Assembly (NCBI RefSeq): GCF_900113835.1
Contig: NZ_FOQV01000001.1
Location: 1,054,001-1,118,000, forward strand
Direction of reading: 5' to 3'
Origin: Allobosea sp. OK403
GTDB taxonomy: Bacteria > Pseudomonadota > Alphaproteobacteria > Rhizobiales > Beijerinckiaceae
Length of the DNA: 64,000 bases
Shown here: positions 32,806-41,622 of the stretch, piece by piece
Layout: every line of letters starts with the position of its first letter
How positions within the stretch are numbered: the stretch's first letter is position 1
Made by a program: the position numbers and the translations under genes
The notes under the pieces: model-generated
Databases searched by the model: none
What the model was told of the DNA's origin: nothing
What the model saw: the letters and a program-made list of their open reading frames with translations, nothing else

Positions 32806-33671
32806 CTTCAAGCCAGATGTCGGGAACGGCGCTCGACCCGACGATCCTCAGCCTGCCCCGCGTCGGCAGGCTGCATCTCGGACGCTGGGTATCCGCGACC
32901 CTGGTCCTGCTTGCGCTTGCATTCGTGGTGAAGGCCTTTGCCGAGGGCGACATCGCCTGGAAGGTGGTCGGCCAGTTCTTCACCGCGCCCGCCATCCTGG
33001 GCGGCCTCGCCAACACCGTGATCATGACGGTCTGTGCCATGGCGCTGGGCATCGCGCTCGGCGTCATCTTCGCGATCATGGCGATGTCGCCCAACGCCGT
33101 GATGCGCGGCTCGGCGGCGTTCTACATCTGGTTCTTCCGCGGCACGCCGCTGATCCTGCAATTGCTGATCTGGTTCAACCTCGCGCTGGTCTTCCCGACG
33201 ATCGGCATTCCAGGCCTGTTCTCGGCCCGGACGATCGACCTGATCGGTCCCTTCATGGCGACGCTGCTGGGCTTGGGGATCAATCAGGGCGCCTATACGG
33301 CCGAGGTCGTGCGTTCCGGCATCCTCTCCGTCGATCACGGCCAGGTCGAAGCGGCCAAGGCGATCGGCATGACCAGGCTGACGACCTTGCGCCGGATCGT
33401 GCTGCCGCAATCGATGCGGGTGATCATCCCGCCTGTCGGCAACGAGGTGGTGAGCATGGTCAAGCTGACCTCGATCGCCAGCGTGATCCAGTTCTCCGAG
33501 ATCCTGCGCAACGCCCAGACGATCTACTACGCCAATGCCCGGGTGATCGAATTGCTGATCGTCGCGGCAGGCTGGTATCTGATCGTGGTCTCGATCCTCT
33601 CGCTCGGGCAGGTCGTGCTGGAGCGACATTTCGCCAAGGGCCGCGCTGGTGCGGGAGCGCGCAATGGTTGA
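32802..33671 (+). CDS. Polar amino acid ABC transporter permease
   Basis: Inner-membrane HisM/GlnP-type permease. The 289-residue protein has about five or six helices, the early motif [15 protein letters not shown] and the EAA loop [21 protein letters not shown] near residue 185, which contacts the ATPase. Only one permease gene is present, so a homodimer is likely. The ATG overlaps the lyase stop (ATGA), and the end overlaps the ATPase gene by 8 bp, so all three are translationally linked. Confidence 0.94.
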   Translation: MTSSQMSGTALDPTILSLPRVGRLHLGRWVSATLVLLALAFVVKAFAEGDIAWKVVGQFFTAPAILGGLANTVIMTVCAMALGIALGVIFAIMAMSPNAVMRGSAAFYIWFFRGTPLILQLLIWFNLALVFPTIGIPGLFSARTIDLIGPFMATLLGLGINQGAYTAEVVRSGILSVDHGQVEAAKAIGMTRLTTLRRIVLPQSMRVIIPPVGNEVVSMVKLTSIASVIQFSEILRNAQTIYYANARVIELLIVAAGWYLIVVSILSLGQVVLERHFAKGRAGAGARNG

Positions 33672-34446
33672 GGCTCCCGCGAACCGCCCCATGGTCCAGG
33701 CGCTGTCGCTGACGAAGCGCTTCGGCAATCTCGCGGCGCTCGATTCCGTCTCGCTCGACGTCGCGCCCGGGGAGGTCGTCTGCATCATCGGCCCCTCCGG
33801 CTCCGGCAAGAGCACGCTCTTGCGTTGCATCAACCAGCTCGAACGCATCGATGGTGGCGCGATCTGGGTCGATGGCGAACTCGCCGGCTTCCGGCGCACC
33901 AGCGACCGCTTGATCGAGTTGACCGACAAGGAGATCGCGCGCCAGCGCCTCGCCAGCGGCATGGTCTTCCAGCGCTTCAATCTTTTTGGCCATATGACGG
34001 CGCTGCAGAACGTGATCGAGGGGCCGGTGACCGTGCTGAAGCAGCCCAGGGCCGCCGCCATCGCCGAGGCCGAGCGCCTGCTGGCGCGGGTCGGCCTGGC
34101 CGAGAAACACGGCGCCTACCCGTCCGAGCTTTCCGGCGGCCAGCAGCAACGCGTCGCGATCGCCCGCGCACTCGCGATGAAGCCCAGGCTGATGCTGTTC
34201 GACGAGCCGACCTCGGCGCTCGATCCGGAACTCGTCGGCGAGGTGCTCGCCGTGATGCGCGACCTGGCCAAGAGCGGCATGACGATGATCGTGGTGACGC
34301 ATGAGCTGGGTTTCGCGCGCGAGGTCGCCGACCGTGTCGTCTTCATGGATCAGGGCCGCCTGATCGAACAGGGGCCTCCCGCCCAGGTGCTGAGCGCACC
34401 CGAACATCCCCGCACCCGCGACTTCATCGCCGCGGTCCTGCCTTGA
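33664..34446 (+). CDS. Polar amino acid ABC transporter ATP-binding protein
   Basis: Cytoplasmic ATPase of the GlnQ/HisP type. In the 260-residue protein Walker A is GPSGSGKST (43-51), the signature is LSGGQQQR, Walker B is [12 protein letters not shown], and the switch His is in VVTHELGFA. The ATG at 33664 is preferred over an upstream in-frame GTG (33649), which lies deeper inside the permease gene. The 8-bp overlap with the permease confirms operon membership. Confidence 0.95.
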   Translation: MVEAPANRPMVQALSLTKRFGNLAALDSVSLDVAPGEVVCIIGPSGSGKSTLLRCINQLERIDGGAIWVDGELAGFRRTSDRLIELTDKEIARQRLASGMVFQRFNLFGHMTALQNVIEGPVTVLKQPRAAAIAEAERLLARVGLAEKHGAYPSELSGGQQQRVAIARALAMKPRLMLFDEPTSALDPELVGEVLAVMRDLAKSGMTMIVVTHELGFAREVADRVVFMDQGRLIEQGPPAQVLSAPEHPRTRDFIAAVLP

Positions 34447-34478
34447 GCCCTTGCCTCGAACCGATCCGGAGGATTGCC

Positions 34479-35315
34479 ATGACCCTGACGTCACGAAGCC
34501 TGCTCGCCGCTTTGGCGTTCTGCCTGCCTGCGGCGGTTGCCGCCCAGGAACTGCCGGCCCGGATCAAGACCGCAGGCAAGATCATCGTCGCGACGCAGCC
34601 GAACTATCCGCCGATCATCTTCAAGGACCCGGCGACCAACACCCTGACCGGGCTCGACATCGAAATCGGCGAAGCGATCGGCAAGGAACTCGGCGTCGCG
34701 ATCGAGTGGCAGGAAACCGCCTTCGCGCAGATGCTGCCTTCACTCCAGACGGGTCGCGTCGATATGGTCATGGCCGGCATGTCGGATAAGCCGGCTCGGC
34801 GCGAAACCGCCGATTTCATCGACTACTTCTCGTCGGGCGCACAGTTCTACACCATCATGGCGCTGGCCTCGGGCCTGAAGACGATGGAGGATCTCTGCGG
34901 CAAGACGGTCGGCGCCAGCCGCGCGACGAGCTGGCTGGCCGAGATGGAAGCCTGGAGCAAGGAAAACTGCGTCGCCAAGGGCAAACCGGCGCTGACGATC
35001 GTCGGCACGGAAGGCTCGATCGACGCCCGCACCCAGCTCAAGACCCAGCGCCTCCAGGCTGCCGTCCAGGGCAGCGAGGTGATGCCCTATTTCCTCAAGC
35101 TCGAGCCCAACACCTATGTGCCGATCGGCGCGCCCTTCACCGATGTGCGCGGCGGCATTCCCTTCGTGAAGACCACTGAGGGCAACCAGTTGCGCGATGC
35201 GGTCAAGGGCGCGCTCGACCGGCTCAAGGCCAAGGGCACCTATGACGCGATCTTCGCGAAATACGATTTGTCCAGCAGCGCCTTGCCGAAGATCACAATC
35301 AACGAGGGTAAGTGA
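34479..35315 (+). CDS. Polar amino acid ABC transporter substrate-binding protein
   Basis: The 278-residue protein has a signal peptide (LLAALAFCLPAAVAAQE) and a family 3 solute-binding fold: GKIIVATQPNYPPIIFKD, LTGLDIEIGEAIGKELG, and QTGRVDMVMAGMSDKPAR. It should capture the ligand processed by the lyase of the same operon. The ATG at 34479 has CGGAGG 7 nt upstream. It is the last gene of the operon and is followed by a 138-bp palindromic repeat. Confidence 0.94.
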   Translation: MTLTSRSLLAALAFCLPAAVAAQELPARIKTAGKIIVATQPNYPPIIFKDPATNTLTGLDIEIGEAIGKELGVAIEWQETAFAQMLPSLQTGRVDMVMAGMSDKPARRETADFIDYFSSGAQFYTIMALASGLKTMEDLCGKTVGASRATSWLAEMEAWSKENCVAKGKPALTIVGTEGSIDARTQLKTQRLQAAVQGSEVMPYFLKLEPNTYVPIGAPFTDVRGGIPFVKTTEGNQLRDAVKGALDRLKAKGTYDAIFAKYDLSSSALPKITINEGK

Positions 35316-35349
35316 ATCAGGCGTATTTGGAGCATACTCTTTATGCTCA

Positions 35350-35487
35350 GAACCACACCGTCATCCTGGCCGTAGCGAAGCGGAGCGCCGGGATCCATCG
35401 GAGGGCCGATCCTTTGACGGGGCTGGCTCTACGATGGATCCCGGATCTGCGTCGCTCCGCGACCTGTCCAGGATGACGGCGTGGTTC
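35350..35487. repeat. 138-bp palindromic intergenic repeat
   Basis: The outer 20-bp inverted repeat at 35350-35369 and 35468-35487 (one mismatch) encloses a second one, CCGGGATCCATCG (35388-35400) with CGATGGATCCCGG (35431-35443). The CGTCATCC/GGATGACG and GGGATCC features are typical of dispersed Hyphomicrobiales repeats. It lies between convergent genes. Confidence 0.75.
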
Positions 35488-35538
35488 GGCGTTAAAGCAG
35501 CATGATCTAAGCCGGAAGGACCGCCTCATGGCCGTCGC

Positions 35539-36408
35539 TCACTTCGGATGGCGATGCAGATTGCGCCAGCGACCGGGGGTGACGCCGAACGCCCGGCGGA
35601 ACTGGCGCGTCAGATGGCTCTGGTCGGCGAAACCGCAGCCGGCCGCGACATCCGCGATTTCAAGTCCCGACCGCAGCATGGCGCGAGCCCGGTCGAGCCG
35701 GCGCATCACGAGATAATTATAGGGGCTCGTGCCGAAGCTCGCGCGGAAGTGGCGGGCCAGCGCGAAACGATCGAGCCCGGCGACGGCTTCCAGCTCTCCT
35801 GATGTGACGACCCGCTCCAGGTGAGCGTCGAGAAACCGCCTGACACGCTCCGAGGCTGCCTGGGCATGGCGTGAGCCTACCGGGCGCGCCGCGGATGGAT
35901 CGAGCGCCAGCAGGGCCTCGGCCAATCCCAGGACGATGTCCTCGGCCTCGTCGACCGCCAGTGGCGCTTCGATCGCTTGCAAGCCACGCGCAATCGCCCG
36001 AACGAGGCGCGGGTCAGACGAGACGGCGGCCGAGATGAAGGGCAGCGCACGAGCCTCTTCGCCCAGCGCCTCGCGCAGGAGCCGGGGCTCCAGATACAGC
36101 ATGCGGTAGCGGAAGCCGGATTCGACGCCGGCGCGGCCATTATGAATCTCGTCTGGGTGCAGGACGATCGCGTTGCCCGCACGGCTATCCTGCCGGCAGC
36201 CGCGGTAGTCGAAGCTCTGCACGCCGCTCAGCGTCAGGCCCAGCGCGTAGGTGTCGTGCCTATGCGGGTCATAGGCGTGGCCGCTGAAGAAGGCCTCGAT
36301 CCGCTCGATGCCGTCAGAGCCCGGCCCCGCGCGCAGCCAATCGCCGTGTGAGGGGCCGCACGATCGTTCAAGACCGGCTGGCCCAGGCTCGCTTATCGAT
36401 TGCACCAT
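35539..36408 (-). CDS. AraC-family transcriptional regulator
   Basis: The 289-residue protein has an N-terminal cupin-like AraC_binding domain (HRHDTYALGLTLSGVQSF, residues about 50-70) and a C-terminal double helix-turn-helix (LDRFALARHFRASFGTSP and IADVAAGCGFADQSHLTRQF). Its ATG overlaps, on the opposite strand, the ATG of the DUF2000 gene (shared CATG). The pair is common in proteobacteria, so it probably regulates DUF2000. Confidence 0.92.
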   Translation of the reverse strand: MVQSISEPGPAGLERSCGPSHGDWLRAGPGSDGIERIEAFFSGHAYDPHRHDTYALGLTLSGVQSFDYRGCRQDSRAGNAIVLHPDEIHNGRAGVESGFRYRMLYLEPRLLREALGEEARALPFISAAVSSDPRLVRAIARGLQAIEAPLAVDEAEDIVLGLAEALLALDPSAARPVGSRHAQAASERVRRFLDAHLERVVTSGELEAVAGLDRFALARHFRASFGTSPYNYLVMRRLDRARAMLRSGLEIADVAAGCGFADQSHLTRQFRRAFGVTPGRWRNLHRHPK

Positions 36409-36817
36409 GCGTTACGACACCAAGATCGCCATAGCGGTGCGCGAGGATCTCGCCACCTGGCAAAAACTCAACGTCGCCAGCTTCCTCGCCGGCGGCCTCG
36501 TGGGAGCTTACCCCGAACTCAGGGGCGAGGACTACAACGATGCGTCGGGCCGATTCTACGGCCCGCTGATCCGCCAGCCCGTCCTGATCTTCGCCGCGAC
36601 CAGCGAGCAGCTCAGATTGATGCTCCAGCGCGCGCAGCAGCGCGGCGTGCGGCCGCATCTCTACACGCAGGAGCTGTTCGCAACCGGCAATGACAGCGAC
36701 AATCGCGCCGCCGTCGCCGCGGTCGCGACGGCGGCGCTGGATCTTGTCGGCCTGGCGATCCATGCCGAGCGCAAGGAGGCAGATAAGATCACCAAGGGGC
36801 TGTCGCTTCACGACTGA
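36407..36817 (+). CDS. DUF2000 family protein
   Basis: The 136-residue cytosolic protein has the family start KIAIAVREDLATWQKLNVASFLAGG (quoted as pattern; residues 5-29) and the later LLQRAQQRG-like helix with DLVGLAIHAERKEADKITKGL at the C terminus. The fold is related to peptidyl-tRNA hydrolase II-like domains; the biochemical role is unknown. The start codon lies within the start region of the divergent AraC gene, leaving no separate promoter space between them. Confidence 0.85.
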   Translation: MRYDTKIAIAVREDLATWQKLNVASFLAGGLVGAYPELRGEDYNDASGRFYGPLIRQPVLIFAATSEQLRLMLQRAQQRGVRPHLYTQELFATGNDSDNRAAVAAVATAALDLVGLAIHAERKEADKITKGLSLHD

Positions 36818-36833
36818 AGCGTCAGCCCCAGCT

Positions 36834-37139
36834 TTAGGGGAACATCACCGCCAAGGGCTCGATCGACCAGATCGGCTCGATCCGTATCAATCGCGTCTTC
36901 ACCCCGGCCGGAAAGGCCGGGTCGCCACGCCAGCGCAGCATGACCGCTTGCGCCGTCTGCGCGTTCTTGAAGCCGAGCGCGATGACCTCGGAGACTGGCC
37001 GGCCACGCTCGTCGCGCTCCGTCCCGACGAAATTGAGTCGGCCATCGCCCGACAGGGCGATGGGTGCGATCCGGTCAAGCAAGCCTGACCGGACGCCGGA
37101 TGCTTCGGAGGCGAATTCGAAGAATACGACGGCGTCCAT
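36834..37139 (-). CDS. Small protein of unknown function downstream of acdS
   Basis: A 101-residue protein, no family recognised. It has no signal peptide or membrane segment. Sequence features include RIAPIALSGDGRLNFVGTERD and GFKNAQTAQAVMLRWRGDP. It starts 6 bp after the acdS stop on the same strand, so it is probably co-transcribed with ACC deaminase, and ends 16 bp from the convergent DUF2000 gene. Composition is like that of neighbouring genes. It may be real, but confidence is limited. Confidence 0.5.
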   Translation of the reverse strand: MDAVVFFEFASEASGVRSGLLDRIAPIALSGDGRLNFVGTERDERGRPVSEVIALGFKNAQTAQAVMLRWRGDPAFPAGVKTRLIRIEPIWSIEPLAVMFP

Positions 37140-37145
37140 GGCGGA

Positions 37146-38156
37146 TCAGCCGTTGCGGAAGGTGTAGCTGTAGCCGTTGATTGCCGGCACGCCGCCAAGA
37201 TGGGCGTAGAGCACCTTAGAGCCAGCCGGGAAGAAGCCCTTCTTCACCAGATCGATCATGCCCTGCATGGATTTTCCCTCATAGACGGGGTCGGTCATCA
37301 TGCCTTCGAGACGGGCCGAGAGGCGGATCGCCTCGACGGTCTCCTGCGAGGGCACGCCATAGACCGGGTAGGCGTAGTCCTCGTTCAGAACGATATCTTC
37401 GTTGGTGATGTCCTTGCCGCCGACCAAGGCCGAGGTCTTCTGGGCGATATCGAGGACCTGGGCGCGCGTCTGGGCCGGTGTGAAGGAGGCGTCGATGCCG
37501 ATGACGTTGCGCTGGCGGCCATCTTTGGCGAAGCCGACGACCATGCCGGCATGGGTCGAGCCGGTGACGGTGCAGACGATGATGTAGTCGAATTTGAAGC
37601 CGAGTTCGGCCTCCTGAGCCCGCACTTCCTCGGCAAAGCCGACATAGCCGAGACCGCCGAATTTATGGACCGAGGCGCCGGCGGGAATCGCATAGGGCTT
37701 GCCGCCCTTGGCCTTCACATCGGCGAGCGCCTTTTCCCAGCTTTCGCGGATACCGATGTCGAAGCCCTCGTCGACGAGCTGGACCTCGGCGCCCATGACG
37801 CGCGACATCAGGATATTGCCGACGCGATCATAGACGGCGTCCTCATGTGGGACCCAGCTTTCCTGGATCAGGCGGCACTTCATGCCGATCTTGGCCGCGG
37901 TCGCGGCGACCATGCGGGTGTGGTTCGACTGCACGCCACCGATCGAGACCAGCGTATCGGCGTTGCTGGCGATGGCGTCGGGCACGATATATTCGAGCTT
38001 GCGCAGCTTGTTGCCACCGAAGGCCAGGCCCGAATTGCAATCCTCGCGCTTGGCGAAGATCTCGACATGGCCGCCGAGATGGGCGGACAGGCGCGACAGT
38101 TTCTCGATCGGCGTGGGGCCGAAGGTCAGCGGATAGCGCTCGAATTTGCTCAGCAT
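37146..38156 (-). CDS. acdS: 1-aminocyclopropane-1-carboxylate deaminase
   Basis: PLP enzyme that converts ACC, the precursor of plant ethylene, to 2-oxobutyrate and ammonia; a trait of plant-associated bacteria. The 336-residue protein is normal length. PLP lysine is Lys50 (GGNK) and the nucleophilic Ser77 is in [10 protein letters not shown]. Glu293 (VYEGKS) and Leu320 (YAHLGG) are the residues that distinguish true ACC deaminase from D-cysteine desulfhydrase. The ATG at 38156 starts the family sequence [19 protein letters not shown]; open codons further upstream are ignored. It is divergent from acdR. Confidence 0.96.
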   Translation of the reverse strand: MLSKFERYPLTFGPTPIEKLSRLSAHLGGHVEIFAKREDCNSGLAFGGNKLRKLEYIVPDAIASNADTLVSIGGVQSNHTRMVAATAAKIGMKCRLIQESWVPHEDAVYDRVGNILMSRVMGAEVQLVDEGFDIGIRESWEKALADVKAKGGKPYAIPAGASVHKFGGLGYVGFAEEVRAQEAELGFKFDYIIVCTVTGSTHAGMVVGFAKDGRQRNVIGIDASFTPAQTRAQVLDIAQKTSALVGGKDITNEDIVLNEDYAYPVYGVPSQETVEAIRLSARLEGMMTDPVYEGKSMQGMIDLVKKGFFPAGSKVLYAHLGGVPAINGYSYTFRNG

Positions 38157-38314
38157 GGCAGGCTCGTCTCCCTCGAAAATGATCGGGGAAAAATATCGAA
38201 TCTCAGCTGAGACGTCCTTCCAAAGTGAGTGCTTGTTTTTCCTGAAGCTTCCGCAATTATCGGATCGCTTCACCATCAGTTCCGAAAATCGGCATAAAAA
38301 CGGACGTTTCTTCC

Positions 38315-38779
38315 ATGGTTGAAAAACTCGACCGAACCGACCTCAAAATCCTGCGCCTGCTGCAGGCGGATGGGCGGCTCGGCAATGCCGAGATCGCCAA
38401 ACGGGTCAACACCAGCCCCGCCACCTGCCATCGGCGGATCCAGCGCCTGTTCAGCGAGGGCTATATCTCCTCGGTGCGCGCGCAGGTCTCACCGCAACAT
38501 GTCGAGATGGGCACGCTGGCCTTCGTTGGCGTCGTGCTGGATCGCTCCACGCCCGAAAGCTTCGGCGACTTCGAGGCCGCCATCCGGAACATGCCCACTG
38601 TCCTCGATTGCCACATCGTCGCCGGCGATTTCGACTATTTCCTCAAAATCCGCGTCAGGGACATGGCTGATTTCAACAAGCTGCACGCCGACAAGCTGAT
38701 CGCGCTGCCAGGTGTGCGGCAGACACGGACCTTCTTCGTGATGAAGGAGGTCGTCGACAACGCCCCGCTGGCGTTCTGA
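38315..38779 (+). CDS. acdR: Lrp/AsnC-family regulator of ACC deaminase
   Basis: The 154-residue protein has an N-terminal HTH ([19 protein letters not shown] then [19 protein letters not shown]) and a C-terminal RAM ligand-binding domain ([17 protein letters not shown]). Divergent placement 158 bp from acdS is the known acdR-acdS arrangement, in which AcdR activates acdS when ACC is present. No clear Lrp box was identified in the spacer. The symbol rests on context. Confidence 0.85.
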   Translation: MVEKLDRTDLKILRLLQADGRLGNAEIAKRVNTSPATCHRRIQRLFSEGYISSVRAQVSPQHVEMGTLAFVGVVLDRSTPESFGDFEAAIRNMPTVLDCHIVAGDFDYFLKIRVRDMADFNKLHADKLIALPGVRQTRTFFVMKEVVDNAPLAF

Positions 38780-38823
38780 ATATTGACGCCGAGCAGCTGA
38801 CTCTCAATCAGCGGGTCCAGCAT

Positions 38824-38916
38824 CGTCATGCTCGCCCTTGTGGCGAGCATCCACGTCTTGAACACCGCGCTCGATCCATGAAGACGTGGATGGTCGGGAC
38901 AAGCCCGACCATGACG
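38824..38916. repeat. 93-bp cruciform-type palindromic repeat
   Basis: The two halves, 38824-38859 and 38881-38916, are imperfect inverted copies. Each half is itself a hairpin (GCTCGCC/GGCGAGC and GGTCGGG/CCCGACC), and ACGTCTT/AAGACGT are the inner ends. The compensatory differences between the halves suggest selection for base pairing. It lies between convergent acdR and urtE. Confidence 0.75.
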
Positions 38917-38953
38917 GAACGCGCCACGCTGGAATGCAGGCGCGAGCTGAATG

Positions 38954-39649
38954 TTATACTTGGATCAGCCTCTGCACCTGATTGGCATCGAGTTCGGCCA
39001 TCGCCCCCGACAGCACGACCTCGCCGCGCTCCATCACGAACATCGTGTCGGCGAGATCGCGGGCGAAGTCGAAATACTGCTCGACCAACACGATCGCCAT
39101 GTCGCCCTTGGAGCGCAGATAATCGATCGCGCGGCCGATATCCTTGATGATCGAGGGCTGGATGCCCTCGGTCGGCTCGTCCAGCACCAGCAATTTGGGC
39201 CGGGTGACCAGCGCCCGCGCGATGGCGAGTTGCTGTTGCTGGCCACCCGAGAGGTCTCCGCCGCGCCGCCCCAACATCGACTTCAGCACGGGGAATAGGT
39301 CAAACAGTTCGCCGGGAATGTGCCGCTCCTTGCGGGGCAAGGGCGCATAGCCCGTCTCCAGATTTTCCTTCACGCTCAGCAGCGGGAACACCTCCCGCCC
39401 CTGCGGCACATAGGCGATGCCGGCGCGCGCGCGATCCTCGCTGCGCAGCTTCGAGATGTCCTCGCCGTCGAAGCTGATCTTGCCGCCCGAGATCGCCTGG
39501 TGGCCGACGATGGCGCGCATCAGCGAGGTCTTGCCGACGCCGTTGCGGCCCATAACGCAGGTGACCTTGCCGATCTCCGCCGTGACCGAGACGCGGCGTA
39601 GCGCCTGGGCTGCGCCGTAATGCAGATCGATGGCGTCGACGCTCAGCAT
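38954..39649 (-). CDS. urtE: Urea ABC transporter ATP-binding protein UrtE
   Basis: The LivF-type ATPase of the high-affinity urea importer. In the 231-residue protein Walker A is GRNGVGKTS, the signature LSGGQQQQLAIARAL, and Walker B LLVLDEPTEGIQPSI, with the Urt-specific GIQPSIIKDIGRAI stretch. It is the last urt gene; a palindromic repeat separates it from urtD by 61 bp, longer than other gaps in the operon. Confidence 0.95.
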   Translation of the reverse strand: MLSVDAIDLHYGAAQALRRVSVTAEIGKVTCVMGRNGVGKTSLMRAIVGHQAISGGKISFDGEDISKLRSEDRARAGIAYVPQGREVFPLLSVKENLETGYAPLPRKERHIPGELFDLFPVLKSMLGRRGGDLSGGQQQQLAIARALVTRPKLLVLDEPTEGIQPSIIKDIGRAIDYLRSKGDMAIVLVEQYFDFARDLADTMFVMERGEVVLSGAMAELDANQVQRLIQV

Positions 39650-39665
39650 TGGTCAGCTTTCTGCC

Positions 39666-39710
39666 GCATGATCCGATCGGAAAACCGGTTTCCACTTTTC
39701 CGGATCATGC
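39666..39710. repeat. Palindromic repeat between urtD and urtE
   Basis: GCATGATCCG (39666-39675) and CGGATCATGC (39701-39710) enclose GGAAAA/TTTTCC around CCGGTTTCCAC. The core resembles the second hairpin at 17848-17897. It directly abuts the urtD stop codon and is transcribed within the operon, where it could stabilise or attenuate mRNA. Confidence 0.75.
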
Positions 39711-40475
<765 letters not shown>

Positions 40476-40479
40476 GTCG

Positions 40480-41622
40480 TCACTCCGCCGGGGCCGGTTC
40501 GGCCGCTGGCGACGGCTCCGGCGGCGCCTTGCGCCGGGTCCACCAATCCTGCGCCGTGCCCAGAATGCCCTTGGGCATGAAGATCGTCACGAAGACGAAG
40601 AGCGCACCCAGCGCGAACAGCCAGTACGGCGCCATGAAGCCAGAGGTGAAGACGGTCTTGGCGTAGTTGACGACGACTGCACCCAAGGCCGCGCCGACCA
40701 GCGTGCCGCGTCCACCGACGGCGACCCAGATCACGGTCTCGATCGAGTTCGCCGGCGCGAATTCGCTGGGATTGATGATGCCGACCTGCGGCACGTAGAG
40801 CGCGCCGGCGACGCCCGCCATGCAGGCCGAGACGGTGAAGACGAAGAGCTTGAAGCGGTCGACCCGGTAGCCGAGGAAGCGCGTGCGGGATTCAGCATCG
40901 CGGATGGCGATCACGACCTTGCCGAGTTTCGACGAGACAATGCCGCGCGCGATCAGGAAACCGGCGATCAGCATGATGCAGGTCATCGAGAACAGCGCCG
41001 CGCGCGTCGACTGCGCCTGGACGTTGAAGCCGACGATCTCCTTGAAGTCGGTCAGGCCGTTATTGCCGCCAAAGCCCATATCGTTGCGGAAAAAGGCGAG
41101 CAGCAGCGCATAGGTCAGCGCCTGGGTGATGATCGAGAGATAGACGCCGGTGACGCGGGAGCGGAAGGCGAACCAGCCGAAGACGAAGGCGAGCAGGCCC
41201 GGCACGGCCAGGACCATCAGCATCGCGAAGGGAAAGGAGGAGAAGCCGTACCAGTACCAGGGCAATTCGCTCCAGTTCAGGAAGACCATGAAATCGGGCA
41301 GGATCGGGTTGCCATAGGTTCCACGCGAGCCGATCTGGCGCATCAGATACATGCCCATGGCGTAGCCGCCGAGCGCGAAGAAGGCGCCGTGGCCGAGGCT
41401 CAGGATGCCGCAATAGCCCCAGACCAGATCGAGCGAGATCGCCAGCAGCGCGTAGCAGAGATATTTGCCCCAGAGCGACATGGTCGAGGTCGGCACATGC
41501 AGGAGCGAGCCCGGCGGCAGGAGCAGATTGGCGAGTGGCACGAGGATCGCCAGCGCCGCGAGCACGGCGAGGAAGACGAGGCCGCGCTTGTCCATGCCCT
41601 GGATGAGGAAGCGGGTGATCAT
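40480..41622 (-). CDS. urtC: Urea ABC transporter permease UrtC
   Basis: The LivM-type inner-membrane permease. The 380-residue protein has about nine or ten helices and motifs WGYCGILSLGHGAFFALGGY and FFRNDMGFGGNNGLTDFK. The C terminus is Pro/Glu/Ala rich. The ATG at 41622 overlaps the urtB stop by 4 bp (ATGA). A much longer open frame continues upstream to 42519, but it is the shadow of urtB and has no membrane-protein character. Confidence 0.95.
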   Translation of the reverse strand: MITRFLIQGMDKRGLVFLAVLAALAILVPLANLLLPPGSLLHVPTSTMSLWGKYLCYALLAISLDLVWGYCGILSLGHGAFFALGGYAMGMYLMRQIGSRGTYGNPILPDFMVFLNWSELPWYWYGFSSFPFAMLMVLAVPGLLAFVFGWFAFRSRVTGVYLSIITQALTYALLLAFFRNDMGFGGNNGLTDFKEIVGFNVQAQSTRAALFSMTCIMLIAGFLIARGIVSSKLGKVVIAIRDAESRTRFLGYRVDRFKLFVFTVSACMAGVAGALYVPQVGIINPSEFAPANSIETVIWVAVGGRGTLVGAALGAVVVNYAKTVFTSGFMAPYWLFALGALFVFVTIFMPKGILGTAQDWWTRRKAPPEPSPAAEPAPAE

